This document shows, in pieces, positions 52,130-63,730 of a DNA stretch of 64,000 nt. Where the stretch lies: positions 4,146,242 to 4,210,241 of the forward strand of contig JAEMBT020000009.1 of the NCBI GenBank assembly GCA_018873245.2, given 5' to 3'. The position numbers and the translations under genes are program-made. The notes under the pieces were generated by a model. The model worked only from the letters and a program-made list of their open reading frames with translations. It was not told the origin of the DNA and searched no databases. Every line of letters begins with the position of its first letter. The first letter of the stretch is position 1. This stretch comes from Archegozetes longisetosus (taxonomy: Eukaryota; Arthropoda; Arachnida; Sarcoptiformes; Trhypochthoniidae).

Positions 52130-52530
52130 TTTATTCGCGAATACATATTGCGATTGGTGTGGCCTAGGCCATTAAGCACTTCCAGTGCTCACTAGCCACA
52201 ACTAGTCAGAGCCTGTGTCAGTGCTTTCCAGAACCAAACAAACCTCATTCAATGAGGCCATACGTGAGTAGCCATACTCTTCCGGGGCTCGACGGCAACT
52301 CCTTACGAGGAGGGAGACTGCAGCTCATTTATCACTGGATCCCCTCTCTCCAAGGATCCAGTGCGGCCCTTATTTGAGAGCATACCGCCCGAGACCCCCC
52401 GAAACCTTTCGGCTGCCATGACGGCGTAACGTTTTTACTGGGAGCACTTAGCCAGGCTTCCTAATAGCAAGCCTGTTATCTGCCGTCACCACGAAGAGGT
52501 AGCGCAGTCTCATGTTCTACAAGAATGATG
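52130..52530. other. GC-rich island with strong local hairpins
   Basis: About 400 bp near 50% GC in a window otherwise about 30% GC. Contains CACTGGATCC...GGATCCAGTG (52334-52362), CTCCTTACGAGGAG, and CCCGAGACCCCCCGAAACC. No open frame explains it. The frame at 52582-52941 lies just outside and matches nothing known. It looks like an inserted piece (transposon remnant or structured RNA region); identity unknown. Confidence 0.5.
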
Positions 52531-53411
52531 TCATCACCATATGATTCAGCATGGTCGAATTAGTAGAAATAGACTGCTTATATGTTTGTTTTCCGTGAGC
52601 TTTATATTTGGAGCCTTCTAGCGGCTAAACCCGGTGACCTACAACGGTGCGGTCAGCAACAAAGTTGTAGTACTAGACCTTGTGAGTATTTTGGTATAAA
52701 TTTTATGATGTTGCAATTACCTCTACTGGCCCATAGAAAGTGGAAATCCTCCTTTGTAAATTGTTGCAATAGTAATATTGACTATTACACATTTGTTAGT
52801 TGTGCGCTTTACTCTCATTATAAAAGCTTGCTTGTATTTTTAATTGAAGGTAAACTACCAATCAGATTGCTTGAAATAATAATGCGGCCTACAATAAGAA
52901 AAACTCTGTATAGGAAAATAAGTATATTACATCTTTATTAATCTAGATTTAAGTTAAATAAAGAAACGATTTATCTCATAAGGCTTAAGATCATGAACTT
53001 TACTGAATTTGAAATATTGATCAGAAAATGATAATGACATAGTTTGATGATTCAACGCAAAAGTTTTAGTCAATCATTACTGTTATAATTGTTTCAAAAT
53101 ATGTTCTGTCCAAGCGTATAATGATAGAATCACTTTTCGAGTAATTTATAGAAATTATTTCTATATTTACCCATTACCTGTTTTATTAATTATTGATATT
53201 TTTAAACTTAAATAATATCAACTAAATTAAGAAAACTTGATCAATTCTCACAACAAAAATTTTTATATACAAAGCAAATAATTTATTTGATAAAGAAAAA
53301 TATCTAATAAGATTAAATAACTTAACATTGAATTTGAATCTTTTCTAAAAACAACATAATAAATCTAGTGTGAACAGTTTTCTGTATTCTCCAATATTAT
53401 ATATAATACAG

Positions 53412-53547
53412 GTAAGGTAACTAGGCGTCGAGATTTGAGTTGGATAGTCCGGATTTTAGGTTTAATAGTCCAGAGTGGACCCAAATCTGAACACATTTTG
53501 TCTAGATTTGGGCTCTACAAGACTTGGTCACACTAAAGACAACACTA
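53412..53547. mobile_element. hAT-like remnant in the flank of copy F
   Basis: About 135 bp interrupt sequence that is continuous in the paralogous units. The right end GACTTGGTCACACTA resembles the TAGGGTGACCAAGTC end of the hAT family at 22.0 and 36.2 kb. The left end is not clearly matched and no target duplication is visible. Confidence 0.45.
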
Positions 53548-53662
53548 GTTCTAAAATAATTTTACGTCTTTATAGATATAGATTTATATTCATAAGAGCA
53601 TTATCAATAAATCTGATCAAACTAGAATTCATGTGGATTGCTGTTGATATTTTATTTCTATT

Positions 53663-55001
53663 TCAATCGCTTTTTGACATTTCAATAATTTTCAATAAAA
53701 AGATAACTGTTATCGAAACTATCCGTTGAAGGACAAAATCAATTTTAAGATCATTTCATTATTAATTAGCAAATACTTACTTCATATCCACGAAAATAGT
53801 TTATAATAAACAGTTTCCAACAATAAAACCCAACTCTTTTCTGACCGATTCTTTCAATGAAAGACATTAACTATGATTTAAACAAACTCAATAAATGTTT
53901 AAAGTAAATTTATATTAGTTTGATCCAAACCTTCAAACGTTTAGGATTTTTCAAACGTCTACCACTTAATGAAAAGATACTAGAACTCAATAGCTTATAC
54001 GAATGATTAGCTTCACAATGAACTGAAGATGCGGGTCTTACAACTAATAATAGGATCCAAATAAATATAAGACTGGCATAGAATAACATGAATTTCACTA
54101 GAAAATTCATTTTTCCAAACAAAGACTGATAAATGAGTATACTAATTATGGATGAGAGTGATATCCAAATATAAAATAGATATTTGGACCAATAATTATT
54201 ATTATAGTTGTTAATTTCTTCATGAATTGATATCAGAGATCGAATTAAATTAATCAAATCCAAACGTACGTTATTTTGGTTCTTAAGTGAATTTCTTATC
54301 TTTTCATTGATTCGAAATAATTTACATTTGAGATAAAAGCATATTATATAGAAATAAACTATTTGTGAGACAATAATACTGTAGATATGATAACAAGTAA
54401 TGCTCCATAGAATGCTGTGAGGAATACCAAATATTAGGAATTGTTTAATTGATTCGTTTTGAATGAATGTTGTGAATGTTAAAATTAAAACGGTCCAGAA
54501 TATTAGATTGCTTATAAATTTCCAAATGAAGAATAATTTTTTTGCAATTTTAGCCATTTTGTAGACATCTTCTCCATTTAGGAGACCAACATTTTTCGGG
54601 TACACCAATCCTGAAAGCATTTGAAATGGTTTGTTATAAGAGGGCCTTATATCTTTCTTGTAGTTGTAATAATGTAGAATTTGAGACACAATTGATATCG
54701 ATGTTACAAGGCTAGCCCCAATGTCGACATGTACTCTAGCGTTGAGAAAATATCCAAACTCTCCAGTGTATATGTAAAGATCTGGATCTTCTCCTGAAGA
54801 AAATAAAGAAATCATGCAACGCATTAAGAGCTGTAATTGAATAATGAATATAAGTTTTGGATTATGAAACTTTTTCCTTTTGACGAACTCATTTGGGAAT
54901 AGAGATAAACCGGTTCTATATAAATGAGAATCAACTAAATTGAGCACTACTTTAGGTGGTAGAACTTTATTGGGATCGAATACACTGCTTCCAGAGTCCA
55001 T
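53663..55001 (-). CDS. Gustatory-receptor-like 7TM protein, copy F
   Basis: Exon 1 is 55001-53931 (357 codons), exon 2 is 53870-53781 (30 codons), and the exon-3 homologue is 53722-53663 (IVSITVIFLLKIIEMSKSD and stop), 406 residues if spliced as in copy C. The acceptor of exon 3 reads CAACGG where copies C and G have CAACAG, so splicing into the homologous position should fail. The nearest AG is four bases in and shifts the frame. Exons 1 and 2 are undamaged and highly similar to copy C. It may be a recent pseudogene, or the base may be a polymorphism or sequencing error. Confidence 0.7.
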
Positions 55002-55439
55002 TCATAATCTAGATATCTATCTATAAAGAATAAAATATTTTATCTAAATGAATCCAATTTTAATTTATAATAAACTTTACCTATAAATTATATTACTTTA
55101 AGGTCTATTTCTAACTCAATTCGTTTAATAAATGAAGAGTATCAGTTCTAGAAAGATATTAATGAATATTATTACAGTCTAAGATGTTATAAGTTTATTT
55201 TTTACTGCACAAAATACAAATAATGCTATCGTGTCTTTATGGATCATTAATCAAGCAATTTCGCCAACAGTTTATAAATTTTAATAATAGAAGTGTAGCT
55301 TATGTTCGAGAAGTTCTTGAAAAACAAATTTGAAATAAATCGACAAAGTATAATTTGAAATATATTTACCTATTCATATAACGTATTCTCGTTATTACTT
55401 CAGTGCATGAGTAATGAAAATATGAAATAATTTATATTA

Positions 55440-57600
55440 ACAAGAATTGACTGGTGCAACGTAATAATTGGCGAAGAAAGCAAATGAATATTTCATTAGA
55501 ACTGAAATATCTAAATTCTTTTAGGAAAATATTATCATTTTTCTGATGTCTTTATATCCTTATGGATAATTAGTAATTTAAAACAATATCACTAATACTT
55601 TGTACATTTCTAATAATGGGACTATAGTTTTGTTTGAGACCTTAAAGAAATTTAAATAAATCAATAAAATATAACTTAATACATATTTGTTTATCTATGA
55701 AAAACATTCAATTTATAAAGAGGTTGCCCGAAGATCCTATAGAGAGTTGGCCCCATGTGAAATATATTATGTTATATATCAATCGAAAGCTCTCTTCGAG
55801 CTGAGCAAAACTTTTGCCTGTCAGATTGAAATTGGTCCATAGGTTTAAAAGTTATAAGCAAAAAACCGTTAACATTGCCGTATATGGGGAAATGTGTTAA
55901 ATCTTTGTAAACCCTTATGAGTCATATATCGTTAGAAGGCTATTAAACTGAAATTATTAGTTTTTATCAGCTAAAATACAAATAATTCTATAATGTCTTC
56001 ATGGATCATTGATAATTTGAAATAATTTCATTAATGAGGTAGTTTGTAAATTTTAAATAATGGGTCTATGACTTTTGTTTGAGAATTTTTAAAAATAAAC
56101 CTGCTATAGGTTGATGAAATATAACTCGAAGCATATTTGCTTGTTCATAGGGCGCATTTTCTTCATTAACTCAGTGTATGAGTACTGAAAAGATAAAATA
56201 ATTTATATTAACGTAAATTCAGTGCCGTAACTTAATAATGAGCGAAGGCATTATTATAAAGCTTAATGAGTATTTGAGTCATGAGTCAATGAGTATTTTA
56301 GTAGAACCGAATTATCTAAACGCTTTTAGGAAAATATTAACATTTATCTGATACTTAAGTTAATTCAATTGGATGTGAATTTTTAGATTCTATTAAAAAT
56401 ATGAGCATCATTTATAAAGCTTAGACTTAATGTTACTTAACTTAAATCCTTGATTCTGGCCTTTAGGTATTTTTTGTGCTGTTTAACTCAATTTCTTGAC
56501 TATGAAACTGTTCAAGTTCTAAATTAATTTAAATGACTAGTATTATATAATTTAAACCCATAATATTTAATAGACGTATCTCATTCTTGTTCTAATGCAG
56601 AAAAATTATTTTGTACTATATGGAAAATAGTTTTATTTTTGAATTATCAGGAATCATTATCTTAAACAATAATAAAATGAATAAGTAAAGCGATTGCATT
56701 TATACGATAGTTTGAGGTCTTTTATTCTAAAGATTAAAAGCTATATTTGAATAATGAAAACAGAGTATGAATTTTGGGATTTCTTTTGACGAATTTATAC
56801 TGAAACAGAGATAAACCAATTCTATATCATGTGAGAGTAAACAGAATAGAAAAATTATTCTTGTTTTAAGTTACTTACAGTTAAAGATAGGCTATTAGAG
56901 TCTATTTAGAAACTGAATATATATTAGAATATGAATCGAATTTTTTATCTTAATTATTGAACTTGATTTCCGTTTTGATCAGAATTAATAATTTACGATA
57001 TACGATGGTTTATGTAATACTTTGCTGAACTTTAATTCAAAACTTCATCTGAATCGTTCATTAGTTAATTCTTATTATATAGAAAAATAAGTATGTGAAA
57101 AATTTATTATTCAAGATTAAAGCTAAATATAAAAATGATTTCCTTATGAAAGTTAAGGTCATGACTTCACTGACAGTGAAATGTTGATAAAAAAATAACA
57201 ATGATATTGTATATTAAATGACATAAATATAGTTTGATGATTTAACGCAAAATTTTTAGTCAATCATTACAATTATAACTGTTTCGAAATATGTTTTATC
57301 CAAGCGTTTAATAATATAATAAATTTTCGAGTAATTTATAGAAATTAATCTATAATAAATCTATATTTGTCTTTTTATCTGTTCTATTAATAGTCAATAT
57401 TTTTAAAATAGAATAACATCAACTGAGTTAAGAAAACTTGAAGAATTCTCACAATAAAAATCCTTGTGCAATAAGCAAATTTATTCGATAGAGAAAAATA
57501 TCTAATAATACGAAATAATTTAACATTGAAATTGAATTTTCTCTTTTAGAGAAACAACTAAACAAACTACAAAAACAAATTTAGTGTAAATAGGTTTCTG
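55440..57600. other. Duplicated flank between copies F and G
   Basis: Two diverged repeats of the receptor flank are recognisable (55440-55740 and 56210-56400), plus a receptor N-terminal relic at about 56775-56845 (TCTTTTGACGAATTTATACT). 55555-55742 closely matches 62800-62990. 55743-55960 is unique sequence of unknown origin. Confidence 0.55.
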
Positions 57601-57623
57601 TGTTCTTTAATATTACATATAAG

Positions 57624-58276
57624 CAGGGCAAGTATTTTTCGGGAGTTTAAAGTGGTCAAATCGGTCGGGAATCGGGAGCTTAAAAGAACCGAAATCGGGA
57701 CTTAAATAGCAAAAATCGGGAGTTTAAAAAACTTCATTTTCAATCATAATACAACGAAAAATAGTTGTTTTATTTCTTCAAATGTATTAAACTGTATTAA
57801 CAGTCCTTCAAAAATTTATTGTACTGTATAATTAGATTGATCTCCAAGTTTTCTGGTGAAAAACACTGCCGATTTTCTGTCAAAAGATTTTTATACACAG
57901 TGAAAGAGCGCTCGGCATACACAGATACCAAAGGCGCATATTCTCTGTTCAAGCGATGCTCATAACTATTACTTTCACAAAATATTTTTATAAAGCTTTA
58001 TCAAGATAATGAATTTTCGATTACAGTTGTGATCAATTTTTTGATATTTTCGTTATATTTTTAAGTCAAAATGAGATAAAACTTTTAAAAATCTCATATT
58101 TTAAACAAAACGTTCTAAATCGGGAGAAACTCACGAGAAGCTTAAAATCGGGGAAAATCGGGACATTCAAATTATTTTTATAGAAGCCTGAAGTGACCAC
58201 AAGTACATTAATATAAAATTCCCGAGGAATAACTTTAGGGAAAATTATCGGGATTTCCCGAAAAATACTTGCCCTG
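57624..58276 (-). mobile_element. hAT transposon, internally deleted, with transposase C-terminus
   Basis: Ends CAGGGCAAGTATTTTTCGGG / CCCGAAAAATACTTGCCCTG. The perfect 8-bp duplication CATATAAG flanks it (57616-57623, 58277-58284). The minus strand between about 57960 and 57820 reads LNREYAPLVSVYAERSF then TVYKNLLTENRQCF and PENLEINL, the hAT C-terminal dimerisation motif. The rest of the transposase is gone. The equivalent site at 43404 (ACATATAAGATT) is empty. Confidence 0.92.
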
Positions 58277-58374
58277 CATATAAGACAACACTAGCTCTTA
58301 AATAATTTTAAATTTTTATACATATAAATTTATGTTCATAAGGGTATTATCAATAAATTTGATCAAACTAGAAT

Positions 58375-60567
58375 TTATGTGGAATGCTTTTGATTGTTAA
58401 TTCTATTTTGATCTCTTTTCGATATTTCTACAATTTTCAATAAAAAGATAACCGTTATCGAAATGATCTGTTGAAAAAAAAATCAATTTTATTTTATTAA
58501 GATCTATTTATTGTTTTATTTATACTGACTTCATATCCGCGGAAATAGTTAATAATAAATAATTTCCAACAATAAAATCCAATTCTTTTCTGACCAATTA
58601 TTTCCATGAATGACATTAACTATGATTTTTAAAAATTAATAAAAGCTTAATATAAAGAAGGGGTTGCATTAAGTACGCATTCGAGACGAGCACTTTTGAC
58701 CACACCATGAGGAAGCGTATGAGGTATCTCGAAAGTAACTTGAACCGCTTTTGGCTAGACCTCATAGTTTAGCCAAAATATGTGACAAAGTGAAAAATTT
58801 TATAATGGGGCCTATGGGGAAGTCGGCTTGCGCCAAATGCTGTCACAGCCAAACGCTCAGATTGATTTTGATGAAATTTTAAAGATAGCTTAAAGACATG
58901 TGTCTGCCGATTTTGGGAAAGTAACAAGGTAGCTCAAGACTTGCTAGTTAATGAAAATAAATTCCAAATATAAGTAATATTCAAGCTACGTTAATTATAG
59001 TTTACTGTCGTACGTCTGGGATAAAAAATCATACGTACTTTATGTATGACCTATATGTTATTTAACTGAACTTCCTATAGCATGCTATAATATATTAGTT
59101 AATATCCGAAATACTTGAATATTTGAAGTCCATATTTGAATATTACTTATATTTGGAATTTATTTTCACTAACTTGCAAGTCTTGAACCACCTCGTTCCT
59201 TTCCCAAAATCGGCAGACACATGTTCTTAAACTATCTTTAAAATTTCATCAAAATCGATCTAAGTGTTTGGCTGTGACAGCATTTGGCGCAAGCCGACTT
59301 CCCCATAGGCCCCATTATAAAACTTTTCACTTTGTCACATATTTTGACTAAACTATGAGGTCTGGCCAAAATCAGTTCAAGTTGCTTTTGAGATACCTCA
59401 TACGCTTCCTCATGGTGTGGTCATGGTGTGGTCAAAAGTGTTCGCCCCGGATACGCCCTTAATTCAACCCCTCCTTTATATTAGTTTGGTTCAAACCTTC
59501 AAACGTTTGGAATTATTTAAACGTCTACCACTTAATGAGAGGATACTAGAATTCAATAACTTATACGATTGATTAGTTTCACAATAAACTGAAGATGTGG
59601 TCTTTATGACCAATGATAGAATCCAAATAAGTACAAGGCTAGCATAGATTAATATTAATCTTAATAGAAAATCCATTTTTCCTAGTAAAGACTGATAAAG
59701 CATAATACTGATAATGGACGAGAGTGATATCCAAATATAAAGAAGAAATTTCGACCAATAGTTATTATTATAGTCATTGATTTCTCCATATATTAACATC
59801 AAGGATTGAATCGAACTAATCAAATCCATACGTATATTAACTTGGGTTTTGAGTGAATTTCTTATTCTTTCATTTATTCGGAATATTTTGCATTTGAGAT
59901 AACAGCATATTATATAGAAATAGACTATTTGCGAGACAAAAATACTGTAGATGTGATAGCAAGTGATACCCCATAGAATGCTGTGAGGAATACCAAATAT
60001 TAGAAATTGTCTAATCGATTCGTTTTGAATAAATATTATAAACGCCATAATAAAAGCGCCACAGAATATTATATTACATATCAGTTTCCAGACGAATAAT
60101 AGAGTTTTCGCAAGTTTAATCAATTTATATACATCTTCTCTATTTGACAGACCAATGCTTTTCGGTGAAACCAATCCCGAAAGCATTTGAAATGGTTTAA
60201 TATAAGAGAGTTTTATATCTTTCCTATAGTTGTAATAATGGAGAACTTGGGACACAATTGATATCAATGTTATAAGACCACCCGCTGCGTTGATATGTAT
60301 TCTAGCGTTAAGAAAATATCCAAAATCTCCAATATATATGTAAAGATCCGGATCTTTTCTAGAAGAAAGTAACGAAATCACACAACGTATTAATAGCTGT
60401 AATTGAGTAATGAATATAAATTTTGGATTATAAAAATTTTTCCTTTTGACAGGTTCATTTCGAAATAGAGATAAACCGATTTTATATAGATGAGAATCAA
60501 CTGAATTGAGTACGAGATTTGGTGGCAAAACTTTATTAGGATCGAACACACTGCTTTCAGACTCCAT
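58375..60567 (-). CDS. Gustatory-receptor-like 7TM protein, copy G
   Basis: Exon 1 is 60567-59497 (357 codons), exon 2 is 58619-58530 (30 codons, donor GAA|GTCAGT) and exon 3 is 58467-58375 (IISITVIFLLKIVEISKRD... to a TAA). 417 residues, somewhat longer at the C-terminus than copy C. All signature blocks are present (HYYNYRKDIKLSY, KPFQMLSGLVSPK, YNNNYWSKFLLYIW, GFYCW). Intron 1, about 60 bp in the other copies, is 877 bp here because a long palindrome was inserted in it. The coding parts are intact, so expression depends on whether the intron with its hairpin is spliced. Confidence 0.75.
58648..59483. mobile_element. Long palindromic element inside intron 1 of copy G
   Basis: The arms (about 58648-58993 and 59140-59483) are reverse complements with few differences, sharing blocks such as GGGGCCTATGGGGAAGTCGG and GTGTCTGCCGATTTTGGGAA. 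The ends are TAATATAAAG(A/G)AGGGGTTG. The loop is about 150 bp. No transposase. No clear target duplication beyond TAATATAAAG facing its own reverse complement. Copies B, C, E and F lack it. Confidence 0.85.
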
Positions 60568-61347
60568 TCGTAACTTAGGTACTATTTAAAAAGGAATAAA
60601 AATATTTTATCTAAATGAATTAATTTTTACTTTATAATAAGCTTTTGCTTATATTTCTTTAAGATCTATTTCTAACTCAATTCGTTTAATAAATGCAGAG
60701 TATCAGTACCGAAAAGCCATTAACGATTATTATTTTAGTTCAACTTATAAATTTATTTTCATTGCAAAAATATAAATAATTCTGCTATAACTTTACGGAT
60801 CATTAATGATTTTAAATAATCTCGTTAATAGTTTATAAATTTCTTATAATAGGACTATAGCTTTTATTTGAGATCTTGAAAAATAAACTTAAGATAAATC
60901 GATAAAATACAACTTAAAATCTATTGACTTATTCATAGAACACATTCTCTTTATAAGTTAAGTGTATTAGTACTGAAAATACCAAATACTTAATTTATAT
61001 TAACAAGAATTGAGTGCCGTGAGTTAATAATGGACGAAGAAAGCCAATGAGAATTGCTCGTGCACCAAGAGAGTGGACAGTATAGAGGTCTGTAATAACA
61101 GAATCAAAATTTTAAGACATTAAAAAAATATCACAAGAAACAATATTAATTATACGTAAAATACGTCAATATTTTTAACAAAAATATTACTAGACTATGA
61201 TTTAAGTATGAATTGTGATAAAATACAGTGAAATAAGGAAAACTATAAGTCAGGACTAGTCATTATATAACTTCTCAAGTCAAATACATAATCTAAAATA
61301 CATACAATGTCTCACGTGAACACCAACCAACAAATAAGCAGAAAGAC

Positions 61348-61480
61348 AATTGAAGACCTTATTTCCAAAAGGGCTTAAGTGCCTATATTATAAGTTCCGT
61401 TACTTTGAGCGCTCGCTGTGACCTTTATTGGACTTTTTGATATAGGCACTTAAGCCCTTTTGGAAATAAGGTCTTCAATT
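61348..61480. repeat. Perfect 40-bp inverted repeat at the transposase start
   Basis: Arms 61348-61387 and 61441-61480 are exact reverse complements (core TTATTTCCAAAAGGGCTTAA) with a 53-bp loop. The downstream arm is part of the transposase coding region. Confidence 0.85.
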
Positions 61481-62430
61481 AATGACTTAATTAAAGTTAC
61501 AAAACTTTCAAGGTCTTCATCATATAATATTTCAAGAAGTAATTGTGATTTCCTTAAAAAACTAATAGTACTTAAATTTAAATTTAAACCAAAAGATTTT
61601 GTCATAATAGATGAAATTATATGTAATTTTAGTAAAAATAAAACGTTCCTATCCATTAATGACGTCTATAAAGTAGCTAAACTAAATAATCCCCTTTAAT
61701 TTAAAAATTGCGGACGAAGAACATATTATAAAATATTAAAGAAACTGTAGTATAAATATTCTGATACAAAAATTATTAAAACCATAAATTACGAGTAGAC
61801 TGGATATCAAGAATAAAATAATTATTTAATTCAAAACAGAAATATTGAAATACTGCCACAAAAGTCCCCCTCTGTTTACGTTGACGAAACATTTATTCAC
61901 AAAAAAATTACGTCAAGCATAAGATATTAAAACCTTTAAATAATAGCAAAGAACTGAGGTTCAATAATACATGCTGGAGATGAAGATGGATTTGTTAAAG
62001 GAGTCGAAGAAACACTAGTTAATTCTGAAATTAATTCTTAATTCTTTGAACAATGGCTTAAGAAAAATTATTATCAAATATGCTCCTATGTTCAGTCAGC
62101 GTACTTGATAACGCACCTACTCACTGGAAGCAGTACAATAAAGCATCTGTTAAGTGTGACAATATTATAACTATTAAAAATTGGCTCAAATTAAATAATA
62201 TTAGTTTTAAGAAAAATATAGATAAAAGTGATTGACTCAAACTCATAAAATAAAATACATTCAATTATAATTATAATGTCGATAAAATAATTAGATAAAT
62301 CAGATCATATTCCCCTACTTTTACCACCTATTATTGTGAGCTCAACCCCATTGAGTTAATTTGGGCTAAATTAAAAGAACTAATGTCAAAGCACAATTTC
62401 AATAATAATACACAAGAATTTTAAAATCTC
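61460..62430 (+). pseudogene. DDE transposase pseudogene (IS630/Tc1 type)
   Basis: The helix-turn-helix region is in the open frame 61460-61699. Catalytic landmarks then occur in different frames: SPSVYVDETFIHKKIT (first Asp), HAGDEDGFVKGVEETLVN, FEQWLKK, VLDNAPTHWK (second Asp), and YYCELNPIELIWAKLKE (Glu). Many stops and frameshifts. A 40-bp perfect inverted repeat (61348-61387 / 61441-61480) overlaps its start. Confidence 0.82.
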
Positions 62431-62799
62431 ATCTCTGAAGCTTCACTAAAATTGATGATAATTTTTGGTGTAAATGTATAAGACATACAACTAAAATTGA
62501 ATCTGACTATTAAATAAGCGATAAAATTATTTATACTAATATTTTATCAAAGTATAATTATGTCAAAAGTATTATTTCCAACAAAAATTAAAAAGTTATT
62601 AATAAAACTTTAATATCCATTGTAAATATGTTTAACTGTATTTCTTTGACTTTGGCTCACATGTTGAATAAAATTTTACTATTGGTCGAAATAAAGTTTT
62701 GTAAACGTCTCTATACTGTCCATGCTCTCACTGCACAAGCAATACTTAAGTAGAGCTGAAACATCTAAACGCTTTTAGGAAAATGTTGGCATTTATCTG

Positions 62800-62990
62800 A
62801 CGCCTTTACATCTTTACGGATTATTAGTGATTTGAAACAATATCACTAATACTTTATACATTTCTAATAATGGGACTTGAGTTTTGTTTGAGATCTTAAA
62901 AAATTTAAATAAATCGATAAAATATAACTTAATACATATTTGTTTATCCATGAAAAACATCCAATCTATAAAGAGATTGCCCGAAGATCA
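62800..62990. repeat. Duplicated receptor flank (partner 55555-55742)
   Basis: Shares CAATATCACTAATACTTT, TTTCTAATAATGGGACT, AAATATAACTTAATACATAT and GATTGCCCGAAGATC-type blocks with 55.56-55.74 kb. The open frame at 62884-63150 is read across this flank and is not a gene. Confidence 0.75.
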
Positions 62991-63371
62991 TACACCGAAA
63001 AAAAATTTTATTCATGTCTTAAAAAATAATTTTGTATGGATCAAAAAGGTTCGAAACGAATATGTTGTTAAGTCTTATAAAAGACATTTTAGAGGCTTGA
63101 AGCCATACGTATGTCTTAAAGTCTCCATATATTTTGCAAATATGTTTTAGGACTTACCTATGTCTTGAACTCTAGACATGTATATTGTTGTATATGAATT
63201 CAAATTCTTCGAAAGAGGTTTCAAAATATTTTAAATGTTGCAAAAAATTTCTTTATTAATAAGTACAATCGCTTCATTTAAGATTAGATAATTACATTTT
63301 TATAAACATAAAATTATTACATAATATGTTTAAATTTCAGAAACTTATTTAAAATATAAAGTGAATAACAA

Positions 63372-63730
63372 ATTGAAAGCGCTTTCAATCGTTCTTCTAA
63401 TTTATTCACTAACTTTGACTTTCATTGTAAACCTTGAATACGACCACTTCATAGCCTTTCGATATATATAAGAACATCAGCAGTCTTCTTATTTCAATGA
63501 GAAGGCACAATAACACATGAATACATAAAATAATCATTTGTAGACTTAGGCTTTCATCATGACTGTTCCAAAATGAAAACACTTTACCCCATTCTCTGTA
63601 CTGAGATAAGGATATTATTCCAATAATTATTTGATACATATTTCTGTTTTTTCATTCTCTCCGAAAGAAGTTGAGATTTGTGTATAATAGTAATTCATAT
63701 AGGCTGGTCTCGATTGGAAGCACTTTCAAT
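63372..63730. repeat. Two copies of an 18-bp palindrome bounding about 360 bp
   Basis: ATTGAAAGCGCTTTCAAT (63372-63389) is a perfect palindrome; ATTGGAAGCACTTTCAAT (63713-63730) is a two-mismatch copy. Between them is a hydrophobic minus-strand frame (63409-63639, starting MYQIIIGIISLSQYREWG) of unknown nature. Possibly a small element or paired binding sites. Confidence 0.4.

Larger units (their letters stand above)
61053..62743 (+). mobile_element. IS630/Tc1-type transposon, decayed, full length
   Basis: Terminal repeats of about 38 bp: TTGCTCGTGCA...GTGGACAGTATAGAG at the left faces CTCTATACTGTCCATG...TGCACAAGCAAT at the right. The flanks match the continuous paralogous sequence at 55472-55530, so the borders are supported by an empty site. 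About 1.69 kb. Confidence 0.8.

Noticed and set aside
52582-52941. 119-codon frame next to the GC-rich island
   Set aside because: No recognisable domain, no convincing splice context; it may be chance or transposon-derived.
62884-63150. 88-codon frame
   Set aside because: The first half is a duplicated non-coding receptor flank that is not open in the sister copy at 55.6 kb.
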